Notes: generated by a model from the sequence alone, not told the origin. A stretch of DNA of 27,500 bases from Prorocentrum cordatum (GCA_963575745.1 CAUYUJ010014764.1:233672-261171), one strand, 5' to 3'. Counted from the stretch's first letter, positions 9,175-18,558 are shown. Translations and numbers: made by a program.

Positions 9175-9273
9175 CCGCCTCCAGCTCGTTGCTGGTGTGC
9201 TTCAGCGTTTTCTCGAGGGCGGCTATCTTGTCCAGGAGGCGCCCCTTCTCGGCGGCCTTCATCTCGGACTCCT
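9175..9273 (-). CDS. Candidate coiled-coil exon (partial gene)
   Basis: The minus strand encodes about 33 residues beginning ESEMKAAEKGRLLDKIAALE and continuing KTLKHTSNELEAG. Hydrophobic residues at L-L-I-L-L spacing and alternating charges give a clear coiled-coil signature, and low-complexity DNA does not explain it. It is preceded by a pyrimidine-rich stretch ending in CTTGGCCAG, which would make a good 3' splice acceptor. The following sequence runs in frame into repeat family A, so the donor is unclear (GC and GT dinucleotides are both close). A single exon of a cytoskeletal or motor-type protein is possible, but no other exon is visible. It could also be an exon fragment carried by a repeat. 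Confidence 0.4.
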
Positions 9274-9770
9274 GGCCAAGACGCAGCGGGGAAGGAGGCG
9301 AAGCGAAGCGCGGGAGTCGTGCGCGCTCCACTGGTGAGCCCGCCCGTGCCCCATAGGGCATGGCGTGGAGGCCGTGGCCTCGAAAACGAGAGGTTTGTAC
9401 CCGCCCGTCGCTTCGGCGAGGCGCGCCGGCCGAGAAACGACAGAGAGGAGTAAGGAGGGGGAGGGAGAGGGAAGGAGTTGGGGGGCTGAGCTGAGGAGCC
9501 GAGGGAGGATTGGGAGTCGCAAGGGCTAAGGGGTCGGTCGGGCGGTCGGTCGGGGACTTCGACTGGCTCAGTCTGCTACGGTCAACCCATATACCAAGGA
9601 CGCACGGTAAGGATGCAAGGGACTTGGATGGCCATGTCGACACTTTGCGAGCGGGGCGCGGCCAGCGAGAGCGGCCAAGGATGCGCCGAAGGGGACGGAT
9701 ACAGTGGTAACCTTGGGAAGTCGCTCATCCTTACTACGGTTCGGGCGCTGACCCAAGGAACCCTAAGGAA

Positions 9771-9912
9771 CGAGGCCCCTTTTTTCATAAGTTAAACTCC
9801 GATTTCCCATGGAAAACCTCAGGACAACCCAAGGATCACTGTAAAACAACTAAGGAACACGGAACCCCTCCCAAACGAAAAGGGTTCCTTCTTCAGCGCC
9901 CCGACTGTATGC
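9771..9912 (-). repeat. Dispersed repeat family F, copy 2
   Basis: It begins CGAGGCCCCTTTTTTC and ends TTCAGCGCCCCGACTGTATG plus C, like the copy at 1931-2077. The minus strand reads HTVGALKKEPFSFGRGSV. 9274-9770 and 9913-10246 contain no feature I can support. Confidence 0.75.
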
Positions 9913-10246
9913 GGGTCGACTACAGTCGGACTCGATTGAACAGGACACGCGAGAAGACACAAGACCCTTCCGAGGGCCACATTGCCCCAGGAATATGGGA
10001 AGCATGGATCGCGAGACACAGGACACAAGGGTACCCTTGACTTGGCAGGGTAGACCTACTAATCTGGGCCGACTGTATAAGCTGTGCCAGGGGGGGAGCA
10101 ACAAATGGTGACTCCCAGCCCAAAGGGCCAGCGGAGGAGCAGCAGGAGCACCACAAGTCGCAAGGTACGCTGCGGAAAACCGCCGACCCTGTCGGCGTGT
10201 GTGGGGCGTGTCGTCGTCGCCGTCGCCGCTCCCCTTTTCCGTTTGA

Positions 10247-10286
<40 letters not shown>
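10247..10286. repeat. (GTC)n microsatellite
   Basis: About 13 consecutive GTC/TCG triplets, encoding poly-Ser, poly-Arg or poly-Asp depending on frame. From 10287 to 10837 I see no gene. Confidence 0.95.
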
Positions 10287-10837
10287 TCGCTGTCGCCACT
10301 CCCCCCCTTTCCCTGGGCCCTCCTCAAGCGATCCAGCCAGACGAAACTCGAACAACGTTGTAATCGAGTCGAAGGGAAGCTCCTTCCCTTTGATCCCGGG
10401 GGAGGAAAACCTGGGGGGGGTCGCGGGGCGAGTTTCACTGCACCGGCCTTGCATACGTGCTGTAGCGAATTTGTGCATGGATTTCTGTCGATGCAAGACC
10501 CAGAAACGGCGAGCGAAAAACATCATTAATGTCACGTGGGTTATTTGCAGCCTTCCTTCCTGCCCCAAAACACATCCGCACAAACTTCACTTCGAAATCC
10601 GGAACGGAATTCTCCTGGACATTCTGGGCTCATCCTGTTGCTTTCTGGACGAGATCCGCTCTGCGATGTTGGCGCCATGACGGGCTCGCCCGGGGCTCAC
10701 TGGGGGGGGCCCCGAGGGGCCGTGACCTCCCCCTCCATCTCCGACAAACGACGGCCCAAGAGAGCCCCACGGAGCCGCAAGAGGGGGAGCACCCATCGAG
10801 TGAAGAGGAAGGTCCCTGTTTCCTTCCTTCCTTCCGG

Positions 10838-10920
10838 AGGAGGAGGAGGCGGAGGAGGAGGAGGAGGGGGAGGAGCGGGAGGAGCGGGAGGAGGGGGAGG
10901 AGGGGGAGGAGGAGGAGGAG
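10838..10920. repeat. (GGA)n tract at the 3' end of the retrotransposon
   Basis: A GGA-rich tract, interrupted by GGC and GGGGGA units, ends exactly where the (GGTTG)n tail of the retrotransposon begins. A tract of the same unit and strand orientation lies at the other end of the element (17104-17246), so the two may be halves of one target tract. Confidence 0.9.
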
Positions 10921-10947
10921 GGTTGGGTTGGGTTGGGTTGGGTTGGG
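10921..10947 (-). repeat. (CCCAA)n terminal repeat of the retrotransposon
   Basis: Five GGTTG units on the plus strand, which is (CAACC)n on the element's sense strand, lie downstream of the ORF2 stop. Non-LTR elements of several families end in short tandem repeats instead of poly(A), and this fits that role. The pentamer is unlike the TTTAGGG telomere repeat reported for dinoflagellates. Confidence 0.7.
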
Positions 10948-11085
10948 TAGAGGGCGGGCTAATCTAGCCCACCTGCGCCGCCGCGGCGGCTCCGCACAGC
11001 CGCCGAGGCCTGGCGGCCTCAACGGCTCAGGGCTCCTGCGGCAACACCTTCACTCGGGCGTGCAGGCTACCGCCGGACGCCGGCC

Positions 11086-12399
11086 TCAGCCCTCGCACTC
11101 GGAGCCGTCGCTGTGCTGCGCCGCTGCGCGCTCCCAAGCCACCGCCTCCGCTGGGCTGTGGAAGCCGTGCAGCCGCGCGACGTCGTAGATGTGCAGACGC
11201 CGCCAGTTGAGCCCGTAGCCCGGTCTCACTGCAGGTTCCTGCTCCTCTTCCTCGCCTGCGCCGGGCGCCAGCACTGGTCGCCAGATCGTCCGCTCGGCGT
11301 CTGTGAGAGCCCTCGGCTGCCCGAGCCGCTGTCTCTGCCTCCGAGGGTGCGGGTGTAGGCCAGCTCGCAGCCGCCGACGCGCCTCTGCGAGTCTGGCGGC
11401 CTCGGGGCCGCGGCACGGACCCAGAAGGCTGCCCCGTCCTCTCCGCTGCACCTGCGCGTTGGCACCGCACTGCATGCAGAAGAGCACCGCGTCCTCGTCG
11501 CCGCAAGGCCTGGCCAAAATGCTGTGGCCCCTCAGCTTCCATGGCACTGCAGGGACGTGGTCCACCTCCGGGCCGTTGTCACCGGCTGCTGTGGCTTGCT
11601 CGCCCGGTGCGCCTGGAGGCAACTGGAGGGCCTCGGGCGCACCAACTCCGTGACATTGTAGGGGCCGTCTGCTGGTCGCTGGGCCGCCCTCGGCGTCGTG
11701 CTGGCCACCATCGTGCTCCTCCTGGTCGTCCATTGCGCCGGCACTCAGGCCCACGGAATCTCTGACTTCCGTTCCCTGCAGGTGCGCGTGGAGGTCCCCC
11801 AGCCATCGCGCCAGCTGCCTGGCTCGGCGCCTGCGCGCAGCGGCGAAGAGGCGCGCATCCTCGGGGACGCCCCACAGCCGGGCTCCGCGGCGCGCCAGGC
11901 GGTCCGCCGCGGCGTTCCCAGCGCGCCGACAGCTCTCCAGGTGGCTCGTCATGGCGTTCACCCCGAGGCGCGCCTTGACCTTCACGACCTCGACCTCCTG
12001 GTCGCCCATCTCGGCCCACCACGCTGACCAGAGGTGCCGCCGCACGTTGGCCTCGCGCATGGCGAAGGCCCGGTCGCGGGCGCACTTCACCGTGCCCTTG
12101 CAGTCGCAATGGGCCCTGAGAGGGCCCTGCCCGAGCTGCGACAGCATCTTGAACGCGTAGTCCTCGCCGTCGCGCGCCTCCTGCAGCGGCGCCTGCGCCA
12201 GCGGCACCACGCCGTAGGCCGCGCCCGTGATCTCCCGGTCGTCGTTGAAGGCCACGATGGCCCACCCTGCCCGCCTCAGGGAGTCGTCCTCCACGTCGAA
12301 GGCGCTGCCGTCGACGAAAACGTCACCCGAGAACCCCCCTCGGGTCGCACGTGCCACACGAGGTGGTGGGCCTCTGGAGCCTCTGACCTCGAGAAGCAT
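11086..12399 (-). pseudogene. ORF2 3' part: RNase H domain and C-terminal Cys motif
   Basis: The open frame covers the end of ORF2. The RNase H fold starts at FVDGSAFDVEDDSLRRAGWA, with the first catalytic Asp at 12310-12312. It continues with an acidic helix (DGEDYAFKMLSQL), AHCDCKGTV (second Asp region) and GNAAADRLARRGA (last Asp), so all four expected acidic positions can be placed. RNase H would remove the RNA strand during cDNA synthesis. Near the C-terminus FCMQCGANAQ..RG.LLGPC resembles a zinc-binding Cys cluster. The frame differs from that of the RT segment, and the switch falls at or near a run of six C (plus strand) at 12334-12339. The first 20 or so residues of this frame are therefore not native. 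The ORF ends with TGA at 11086-11088. Confidence 0.8.
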
Positions 12400-14306
12400 T
12401 GCTGCGCGGAGGGCAGCAGACCTCGGGCGAACAGCTCACCCGCCGCCTCTCCGCGTTCGCGCACCACGCGCGCGGCGGCCAGCAGCTCTGGCGGGCAGCG
12501 GTCCCTCCTGCGCACCGCGTGGCCGTCGCAAGCGAAACAGCGATGCCAGAGCGTGCCCCGCTCCGCGCCGCACAAAGTGCATCGGTCGCTGTCCGTCTTA
12601 CCCTCGTCGCACAGCCGGGCCCGCGGCCAATGGGAACCTCCGAGCAAGCTCCGAAGAGCCCGCTGATGGCCGACCGTCCACTCGAATTTGTCCACCGCCT
12701 TCGGCCCGAGGAGCTGCGCCAATGGCGCCCAATTGAGCGGGGTCGCCCACGTGCCGGCCCCTCTCAGCCTGGCCAGCGCCGCCACGTCGGACATCTGGCA
12801 CGCGCGTCGGCGAACGATCTCCTTGGCAGCCCCCGGAGAGAAGTCCCGCAACCGAATGACCTCACCTCCTGGGATCTCGAGGGCATCGAACCGCGGCATG
12901 TCCAGCCCTGCCCTGCGCAGCCCAAGGCGGCAGGCCTCCGCTGGGCAGCGGCACAGATTCCAGGGCCTCTCACGCATCAGGATGCCGCTCGCGGCCTCCC
13001 AGCACGTCTTCATCACCTCCTCCGTGACGAGCCCCCGCGCCAGTGTCGAGGTCCAGGCGCGCGCAAGCTCGGCGGCGTGCAAGACCCAGGGGTCCCGCGA
13101 GGCCGCGCGTGGGTGCGCTTTCAGCCTGAGGCCGACGCTGCGCCCCGCTGGGAGCCTGCCAGCAGCCTTCGCCGCCAGGATTCTGAGTTGGTGCAGCTTG
13201 CCGTCGGCTATGCCTGTGACCGCCGATCCCCATAGTGCAGTCGCCGTAGGGCTCCCCCTCTGGAGCCCTGCTGCCTGAGCTCCTGCCCTGCGGAGGGCCT
13301 GCACTCGGAGGGAAACGCGCGCAGCTCGTTGCATTCGCACGTCTTGCTCGTGGACCCTCCGCCACCTGCCATCCGTGGCGTCGCAGCCCAAGTTCCGTGC
13401 CCCGGAGCTCCGTTGGCCGCCCTGGGACCCATCTGCAGCCGCCTCTGCCCCCAGCGCCGCGCCCATGGCAGCAGCCACGTCCGCAGTGTTGGCGAGGTAC
13501 TTGGTCTTCTTCCAGGAGACGGGCAGGCCCTTCTCGACCAGCCCGCGCACGAGGTCGAGCGTCGCGTTCGGCAGCTGCTCCTTCACCTGCTTTCCTCCGC
13601 CCACCGCCTGCACGAAGACGTCGTCGACGATGTTCTGGCAGCGCACCACCGGGTACAACTTCTGCACCCGCTTCGTGACCACGTGGAGCAGCAGCTTGGA
13701 CACTCCTGTGGCGCACGAGCACCCCGCGGTCAGGGCCCCGTTCGCCCGGATGCCATCCGAAATCGCCCCATCCCAGGTGGCTCTGCGGCTGAACCTGTAG
13801 CTCAGGCACAGGAGCTTGAGGAGCCTCTGGGGGAACCCCGTTTCGCCCGCCGCCTTCGCGAGCTCGGCGTGGCTGACGTGCTCGTAGAACTTTGCCAGGC
13901 CCACCACGCCTGCCCCAGCAGCCATCCTTTTGAGCCGCGCGAAGCTCGCCAGCAGGTTGGAGACGAGGCCGGCTGCATCGCAGGACTTGTCCTCCGAGCC
14001 CCAGAAGGCGGGGTTCTTCAGGTCGTCCTCCCACTGTTTCACGAGCGGCTGGCGCAGCCTGGACCATAAGCGGATCCACAGGCAGCTGAGGTGGATCGGC
14101 CGCATGCCCCCGTCCTCCTTGGCCAGGAACACCGTGATCAGCTCCCAGAGCCTCGCGTCGCACGGGCGGGCCTCCCACGCCTCCAGGATCCTCAGGAACC
14201 GCTCACGGTAGGCCTGCGGCAGGTGAGCGAGCTTCTTCGGATGGAGCCTATCCCACCCGAGTCCGCATCCCGCCTTGTACCTGTCCAGCGCCGCGTCCAA
14301 GTCTAC
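12336..14306 (-). pseudogene. ORF2 middle part: reverse transcriptase with CCHC motif
   Basis: RT motifs appear in order: GLGWDRLHPKKL; K.DGGMRPIHLSCLWIRLWSR (fingers); GLAKFYEHVSHAEL (motif A); NGALTAGCSCATGVSKLLL (motif B, AGCS type); NIVDDVFVQAVG (motif C, at about 13600-13637); and GLPVSWKKTKYLAN (motif D). The VDD of motif C is intact (13620-13628). In motif A the residue expected to be the catalytic Asp (D-L-x-K-F-Y) is Gly, codon GGC at 13899-13901, one transition away from GAC, so the enzyme should be inactive. Downstream CTLCGAERGTLWHRCFAC gives a C-x2-C..H..C cluster, as found between RT and RNase H in many such elements. The segment follows the TGA at 14307 in the same frame. Its frame is lost near 12336 and the domain continues as RNase H in another frame. 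Confidence 0.85.
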
Positions 14307-15905
14307 TCACGATAGCGCGGGAAGCGGGCCCCCGTCGGGCCACGAGGCGGGGCGCTGCTCATCGTCCCGGCTGGCCTTGCACCAAAGGGGCATCCAGTCG
14401 TCGAGCAGCACCTGGAGGGCCTCCGAGCCTGCAACCAGAAGGCCTGGTCCCTCCTCCTCGTCCTGCACCTTGCCAGCTGCGGCCCCCTCCTGCCCGAGCC
14501 CGGAGCCATTGCACGTTTTCTGCTGCATGACCGTGGAGTCCAAGTCCCGCTGCTTGATGTACTTGAAGGCCCTGGAGCCTCCTAGCTCGGCAGCGGCCGC
14601 CTGGGCCCAGGCCTTCCACTCTTTGCCCTGCCGCCCCCGGTCCTCGTCGTCCATGCGGTCAACCTCCTTCTGGACCGCCCGCAGGAGCACCCCGTAGGCC
14701 CCAGCGCTCCCGAAGCAGACCACGTCGGTGAGCTTCTTCATATCCAGGCCTGCCAGGGCCCCCTCTGCGGGCCACGGTTCACCCGGGCCCTGCAACGACC
14801 TCGTCAGCCGCTTCTGCCGCTCCAACTCTGGCCAGCCCTTGCCGCTGGAGCGAGTTTGCGTGACGAGCGCCGCAAGCCTCCGAAGGGCACCCGCTCGGCT
14901 GTGCCATCGCCGCGCCTCCTGGCTGTACCGCAGCCGCACGCTATGAGCCCAGTGCGCCTCCAACGGGACCCAATGCACCTGAAGGCCGTCGGCCCTGCTG
15001 TGGGCAATCCTGGCCGGGACCCCTTCGCCGTGCAGGGCCCCCAGGTACTGCTCCACCTTCGCGTACCACTCCGCGCACGCCTCGTCGATGCTGAAATCCC
15101 TCGCGTCCATCTCCCACTCGGTCTCCTCCTGCGGCGCTGGCCGCACCGGCGGAGGCAGGTCCAGCGGAAACTTGGCGGGGTACTTCGCCACCTGCACCTT
15201 CGCCCTCTTGTGCACGCCCTTCAGCCTCAAGATGACCGGAGAATGCGGGTGCAGCGGGGCGCCCTCCATCAGCTGCACGTCGTCGACCATCTCCGACAGC
15301 GTCCTGCTGACCACCGCGTAGTCGAGCTCGTTCGCGCCGCACGTTGGCCTGCCGGTCGAAGCCACCGTACCTCCGGCTTTCCGCGCCCAGTCATGGACCA
15401 TGCATGGGTCGAGGTTCCAGTCCCCCAAAACCACCCAGGGGAACCTCCAGCTCAGGACCTCGCGCAAGAGGCTCTCCAGCAAATCGACATTGGGGCCCGT
15501 GAGGCCCACCGAGTCCACGAGGTACAGCGAAGCCACCAAGATCGGCAGCTGCAACCCCACATTGAGCTGCGCCACCTGCAATCTGTGGCTGGGGCAGCGG
15601 GTCGCTGGGTAGCCCGCTGCCGCAACTGCCGCCGTCGACAAAATCCCCGTGCCTCCCGACGACTGCACGGGGCCATCTCCCGTCGCGATCGCCAGGCCCA
15701 GGGTGGCCCGGTATCCTCGCGCGCGTGCCGCGCGCCTCGCCGAGGCACACTTGCCCTCGAGCTTCAGCCGGTGTTCCTGGAAGCACACGACGTCGGGCGG
15801 CCGGCCTCCACCGTCCACGACCCACCAGTCGAGCAACCGCACGACTGAGCTCCACGCTGTTGTGTTCGCTGTCCACAGCTCCAGGTCCTCCGCCTCCAGG
15901 TCCCT
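14307..15905 (-). pseudogene. ORF2 5' part: AP-type endonuclease domain
   Basis: From LELWTANTTAWSSVV the frame encodes an endonuclease/exonuclease/phosphatase domain, which nicks target DNA to prime reverse transcription. Visible landmarks are PDVVCFQEHRL (catalytic Glu, about 15762-15795), SSGGTGILS, LVASLYLVDS, WVVLGDWNLDP (about 15406-15440), CGANELDYAVVS (about 15304-15340) and LHPHSPVILRL. The last corresponds to the usual S-D-H-x-P-V, with Pro at the Asp position as read here. A linker of about 300 residues follows. The frame ends at an in-frame TGA (14307-14309), beyond which RT coding continues in phase (VDLDAALDRYKAGCGLGWD). Coding starts at or before the ORF1 stop, in the +1 frame relative to ORF1, with no ATG at the junction. 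It may use frameshifting or an upstream ATG near 16100, or ORF1 and ORF2 may once have been fused. Confidence 0.85.
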
Positions 15906-17013
15906 AGGAACGCTCCGTGCGCGTCTTCTTATGCGCAGCGCTGGTGGCCTCCCAGGCCCGCTTGCGCCGGGCCAGCAGGTCAGCGCGCCCTTCTGGGCCC
16001 GCAGCGGCGGCCGCAGCACCCAGGCCGATGCTGTCCCAGAACTCCTGCTCGTCGTCGTTGGGGTCGGGCCCGACGGGCTCCTCGGCAGGTGCCATGGGCT
16101 CATCAGCAGCGCCAGCGGCAGCAGCAGGCGCGCCAGCGCCTGCATGCGCTTCGGCCGCGGCCGGTGCCGGGGACGGCTGAGGCGGGGGCTGGGCCGCCAC
16201 CCGCTCCATGAGCCCAGCCAGCACCTCGGCGGCCGCCTCCACCTCGGCCTTGAGACCGGGCTCCGTGTGCTCGTTGAGCCCGCCGGCAGTGACGGTCTTC
16301 GCGATCCCGCCTCGGATCGCGCGCCCACGGGCCTCCCCTGCTGGGATTGCCTGGAGCCGCGCGCTCGCCTCGCGCAGCTGCGCCCGGTCCCGAGCCTCCT
16401 CCAGCTCCTTCTTCTTGTCGCGGTGACCCTTGAGGATGGCCTCCTCCTCCTCCAGGCGTTTCTGCACCTCGGCCGCCTCGAGCTTGATGGCGTCGATGCG
16501 GCCCTGCGCACGCTCGAGCTTCCGCTCAGTGTCGGAGAGGCGCATGAGGATCTGGCGCACGCCCAAGTTCCCGTCCGTGCTCTTGGCCGCCTCCGCCTGG
16601 TCGACGATTGCCGCGCACTCCAGGAGCTGCGGCTGGTCCTGCGGCCAAGCGGTCCGGTCCGCCCCGTACTTGTGCTTCTGGAGCTCCAGGACATACTTGG
16701 CGAACTCCAGCTGCTAGTCGTCGACCCCCTTCTTCGCCTCCGCTTGGTCGCCGCTGCGGGGAGGGGCCTGGCCGCCGCTGCGGGGAGGGGCCTGGCTGCC
16801 GCTGCGAGGAGGGGGCCCCTTGGCCCACTTCCCCGATGGCAGTTTCCACGGCGCCTCCACAGGCTGCGACAACTTCTCCAAAACTCCTTTGGGCGCACGG
16901 CTGCCGCACATGCGGCACTCCGCGCGGTACGCGAAGTTCGCATAGGCGGTGCCGGTCTTCTTGGCGCACTGCCCGCACATCCACATGGGGTGCGCGCCGC
17001 GCCCTGCATACAT
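15904..17013 (-). pseudogene. ORF1: RanBP2-like zinc finger and coiled-coil protein
   Basis: I take the first ATG after the SL-like sequence (17011-17013; context AGCCATGT) as the start. It gives 369 residues plus one internal stop. Residues about 10-37 form WMCGQC, nine residues, N, six residues, CRMC, matching the W-x-C-x2-C..N-x6-C-x2-C pattern of RanBP2-type zinc fingers, which can bind RNA. PPRSG(S/G)QA repeats follow. An in-frame TAG (16714-16716) interrupts after residue 99. In the same frame the protein goes on through a strong coiled coil (KLERAQGRIDAIKLEAAEVQ, then KRLEEEEAILKGHRDKKKEL), an Ala/Pro-rich linker, an acidic patch (GPDPNDDEQEFWDSIGLG) and a basic tail ending at the 15904 stop. 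The arrangement fits a LINE ORF1 RNA chaperone. The frame is also open upstream through a poly-Pro microsatellite to 17394, but that lies outside the inferred element. Confidence 0.75.
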
Positions 17014-17083
17014 GGCTCGCACTCGTGTGCCGCTTCGAAGAAACGCGAGTGCACGCTCGGGCGCTTGCCCACAATTTCGCCAG

Positions 17084-17103
17084 CCCGAGCCGAAACGGCT
17101 AGG
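17084..17103 (-). other. Spliced-leader-like sequence at retrotransposon 5' end
   Basis: On the minus strand, immediately after the (TCC)n tract, is CCTAGCCGTTTCGGCTCGGG. The DinoSL contains TAGCCATTTTGGCTCAAG. The 18-base cores match at 14 positions, and all four differences are transitions (three A-to-G, one T-to-C). Its position, exactly at the microsatellite/element border and 70 bases before the ORF1 ATG, is where a trans-spliced leader would sit. The match alone is not beyond chance across a window this size; the position makes it credible. Confidence 0.5.
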
Positions 17104-17246
17104 AGGAGGAGGAGGAGGAGGAGGAGGAGGAGGAGGAGGAGGAGGAGGAGGAGGAGGAGGAGGAGGAGGAGGAGGAGGAGCGGGAGGAGGGGGAGGAGGA
17201 GGAGGAGGAGGAGGAGGAGGAGGAGGAGGAGGGGGAGGGGGGGGAG
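17104..17246. repeat. (GGA)n tract at the 5' end of the retrotransposon
   Basis: A nearly pure GGA repeat with one GGAGCGGGAGG interruption. It encodes poly-Pro in the ORF1 frame, and poly-Ser/poly-Leu or poly-Gly/poly-Arg in others. It matches the tract at 10838-10920 in unit and orientation. 17247-18087 holds no gene I can support. Confidence 0.95.
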
Positions 17247-18087
17247 CAGTCCCGGAAGGGGATCGCCGGGGGCGAGCCTGGGAGGGCAGGGCCGCGAGGC
17301 CAAAGGGGCCCATAAGGGCTTCCACGAGGGCTCGCGAGCGTCGTCGTCTTCGCCGTTCTCTTCGTCGCCCCCCCCCTCGGAGGGTGAGCGGCACCGGCCG
17401 TAAGGCCTTCGCGATATATACACAATCGCCCGTCGACGAGTGTTCCTTGTGCCTGCAAGGCGGAGGTACATAAAATCGTTAACTCGTGATGATTTCCAGC
17501 GACAGCGGCACATCAGTATGGTCATAGTTCGCGCGCCTGCCGTTCGCATCGCGAGCCGCCGAACGAGAGGAGATCGCGATGCAGATGGCTCTCCATCAGC
17601 TGCCCGCATCGCCACAGGCGGACAAATCCTGCCCCCCCCCTTGTGGACAGCAGGAGCAAAATCACGTGTCACGGACTCGGTGAGCGGGCGATCTCCGCAA
17701 CTGCTTCGGAGAACGCCTTCTGTATCAGACTTGGGTCAAAACCGCTGTCTGTCACGATTTCCGCCAGGGAATCACTCAAGCCAGGCGGACACGACGCCTA
17801 CGTTCGATTGACACGATCATGCGCTGCACTGGAGGCGGGGGAGGAGGAGGGAAAGGAGGAAGAGGATTGGCTGGCGCCCCCCCAAGCAACTGAGCAGCTC
17901 GCGAGCGCGTAAACTCAGCTGGCCTGTTCCAGGGGTGCTCGCACTGAAGTCCCACACGGGCAGGGGAGTGAAGCGGGAAGACGAGAAAGAAACGAGGGTG
18001 CACGGAAAAACTGCAGGAGGCTAGCAGACGAGCCTGGCTCAGCCTGAAGATTTGTCAAGAACATGCAACTCACTCGGCGACTCCGAA

Positions 18088-18275
18088 GGGTGTGGTTTGC
18101 AAAGGGTGTGGCTTGCAACCGGCACCCTGAGGGGCACCCTGGGGGGCGGGCGAGGACCTCGACAGAGCTCTCCGCCGCGCCCCGAGGAGGCCCGACGAGG
18201 ACAGCGTCGTGCCCCCCAGGCCCCGACGGAGCCGATCGCAAACCACACCCCGGCGTAACCGCACCCTTTGCAGTC
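18088..18275. repeat. Imperfect fold-back with GGGTGTGGTTTGC arms
   Basis: GGGTGTGGTTTGC at 18088-18100 is perfectly inverted at 18238-18250, and neighbouring GCAAAGGGTG words (about 18099-18108 and, inverted, 18261-18272) are also mirrored. The interior has CCCGAGGAGG/CGACGAGGAC words and no gene. It is a possible non-autonomous element. Confidence 0.5.
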
Positions 18276-18400
18276 GCCGCAGCTCCGCCCGGCGAGCTGC
18301 AAACTGGAGCGTATGCCGCTGGCGGACGCGGCGGGGCAGGGGGGCGCCGCCGCAGCTGCGGGGCCGCGCGCAGCAGACCGGCCGCGGGCAATTGTAAGGA

Positions 18401-18558
18401 AGGGGCCCCAGGACACACAAATGAATAGACACAAATAAACATACCCCCCATATTTTCTCATATTTTCTGGGCTTTTGTCTTCCAACCCACTCCCCATATT
18501 TTCCCACATTTTCTAAGGAATCGACGATTAATTGTGTCTGTGTGGTTTTTCCCCTCCT
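18401..18558. repeat. Dispersed repeat family G, copy 1
   Basis: It matches 25373-25529. Shared words are GGGGCCC, ACACACAAATAA-like, CATATTTTCTGGG, CCCATATTTTCCCACATTTT and GGAATCGACGATT(A/G)ATTGTG, then TCTGTGTG. It is notably AT-rich for this region. The minus strand reads VDS(L/P)ENVGKYG.W in both copies. It is followed by a short GGGA run (18565-18585). Confidence 0.85.

Larger units (their letters stand above)
10922..17103 (-). mobile_element. Near full-length non-LTR (LINE-type) retrotransposon, ~6.2 kb
   Basis: Sense is on the minus strand. The order is: SL-like 5' end (17103-17084), about 70 bases of 5' UTR, ORF1 (17013-15904), ORF2 (about 15905-11086) and a 3' UTR ending in (CCCAA)n at 10947-10921. 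ORF2 has an AP-type endonuclease, reverse transcriptase, a CCHC motif and RNase H, so the element copies itself by target-primed reverse transcription. There are no LTRs, integrase or protease. Damage is light: TAG in ORF1 (16714-16716), TGA in ORF2 (14307-14309), a frameshift near 12334-12339, and Gly in place of the first RT catalytic Asp. Both ends abut (GGA)n in the same orientation, so the target was probably a microsatellite. The copy looks dead but recent. I do not assign a clade. Confidence 0.85.

Noticed and set aside
10921-10947. (GGTTG)n as an interstitial telomere repeat
   Set aside because: The unit is a pentamer, unlike the TTTAGGG repeat reported for dinoflagellates, and it sits exactly where the LINE's 3' tail should be.
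11113-16717. Many plus-strand frames of 70-580 residues opposite the retrotransposon
   Set aside because: The minus strand carries recognised endonuclease, RT and RNase H motifs. The plus-strand frames are GC-rich antisense shadows.
17014-17672. Extending ORF1 or ORF2 upstream through the poly-Pro tract to 17394 or 17672
   Set aside because: The upstream part lies in or beyond the microsatellite, outside the inferred element end at 17103, and has no conserved motif.
17759-17780. TCCGCCAGGGAATCACTCAAG as a spliced-leader relic
   Set aside because: Only the two ends agree; the centre is unrelated and no coding frame follows.
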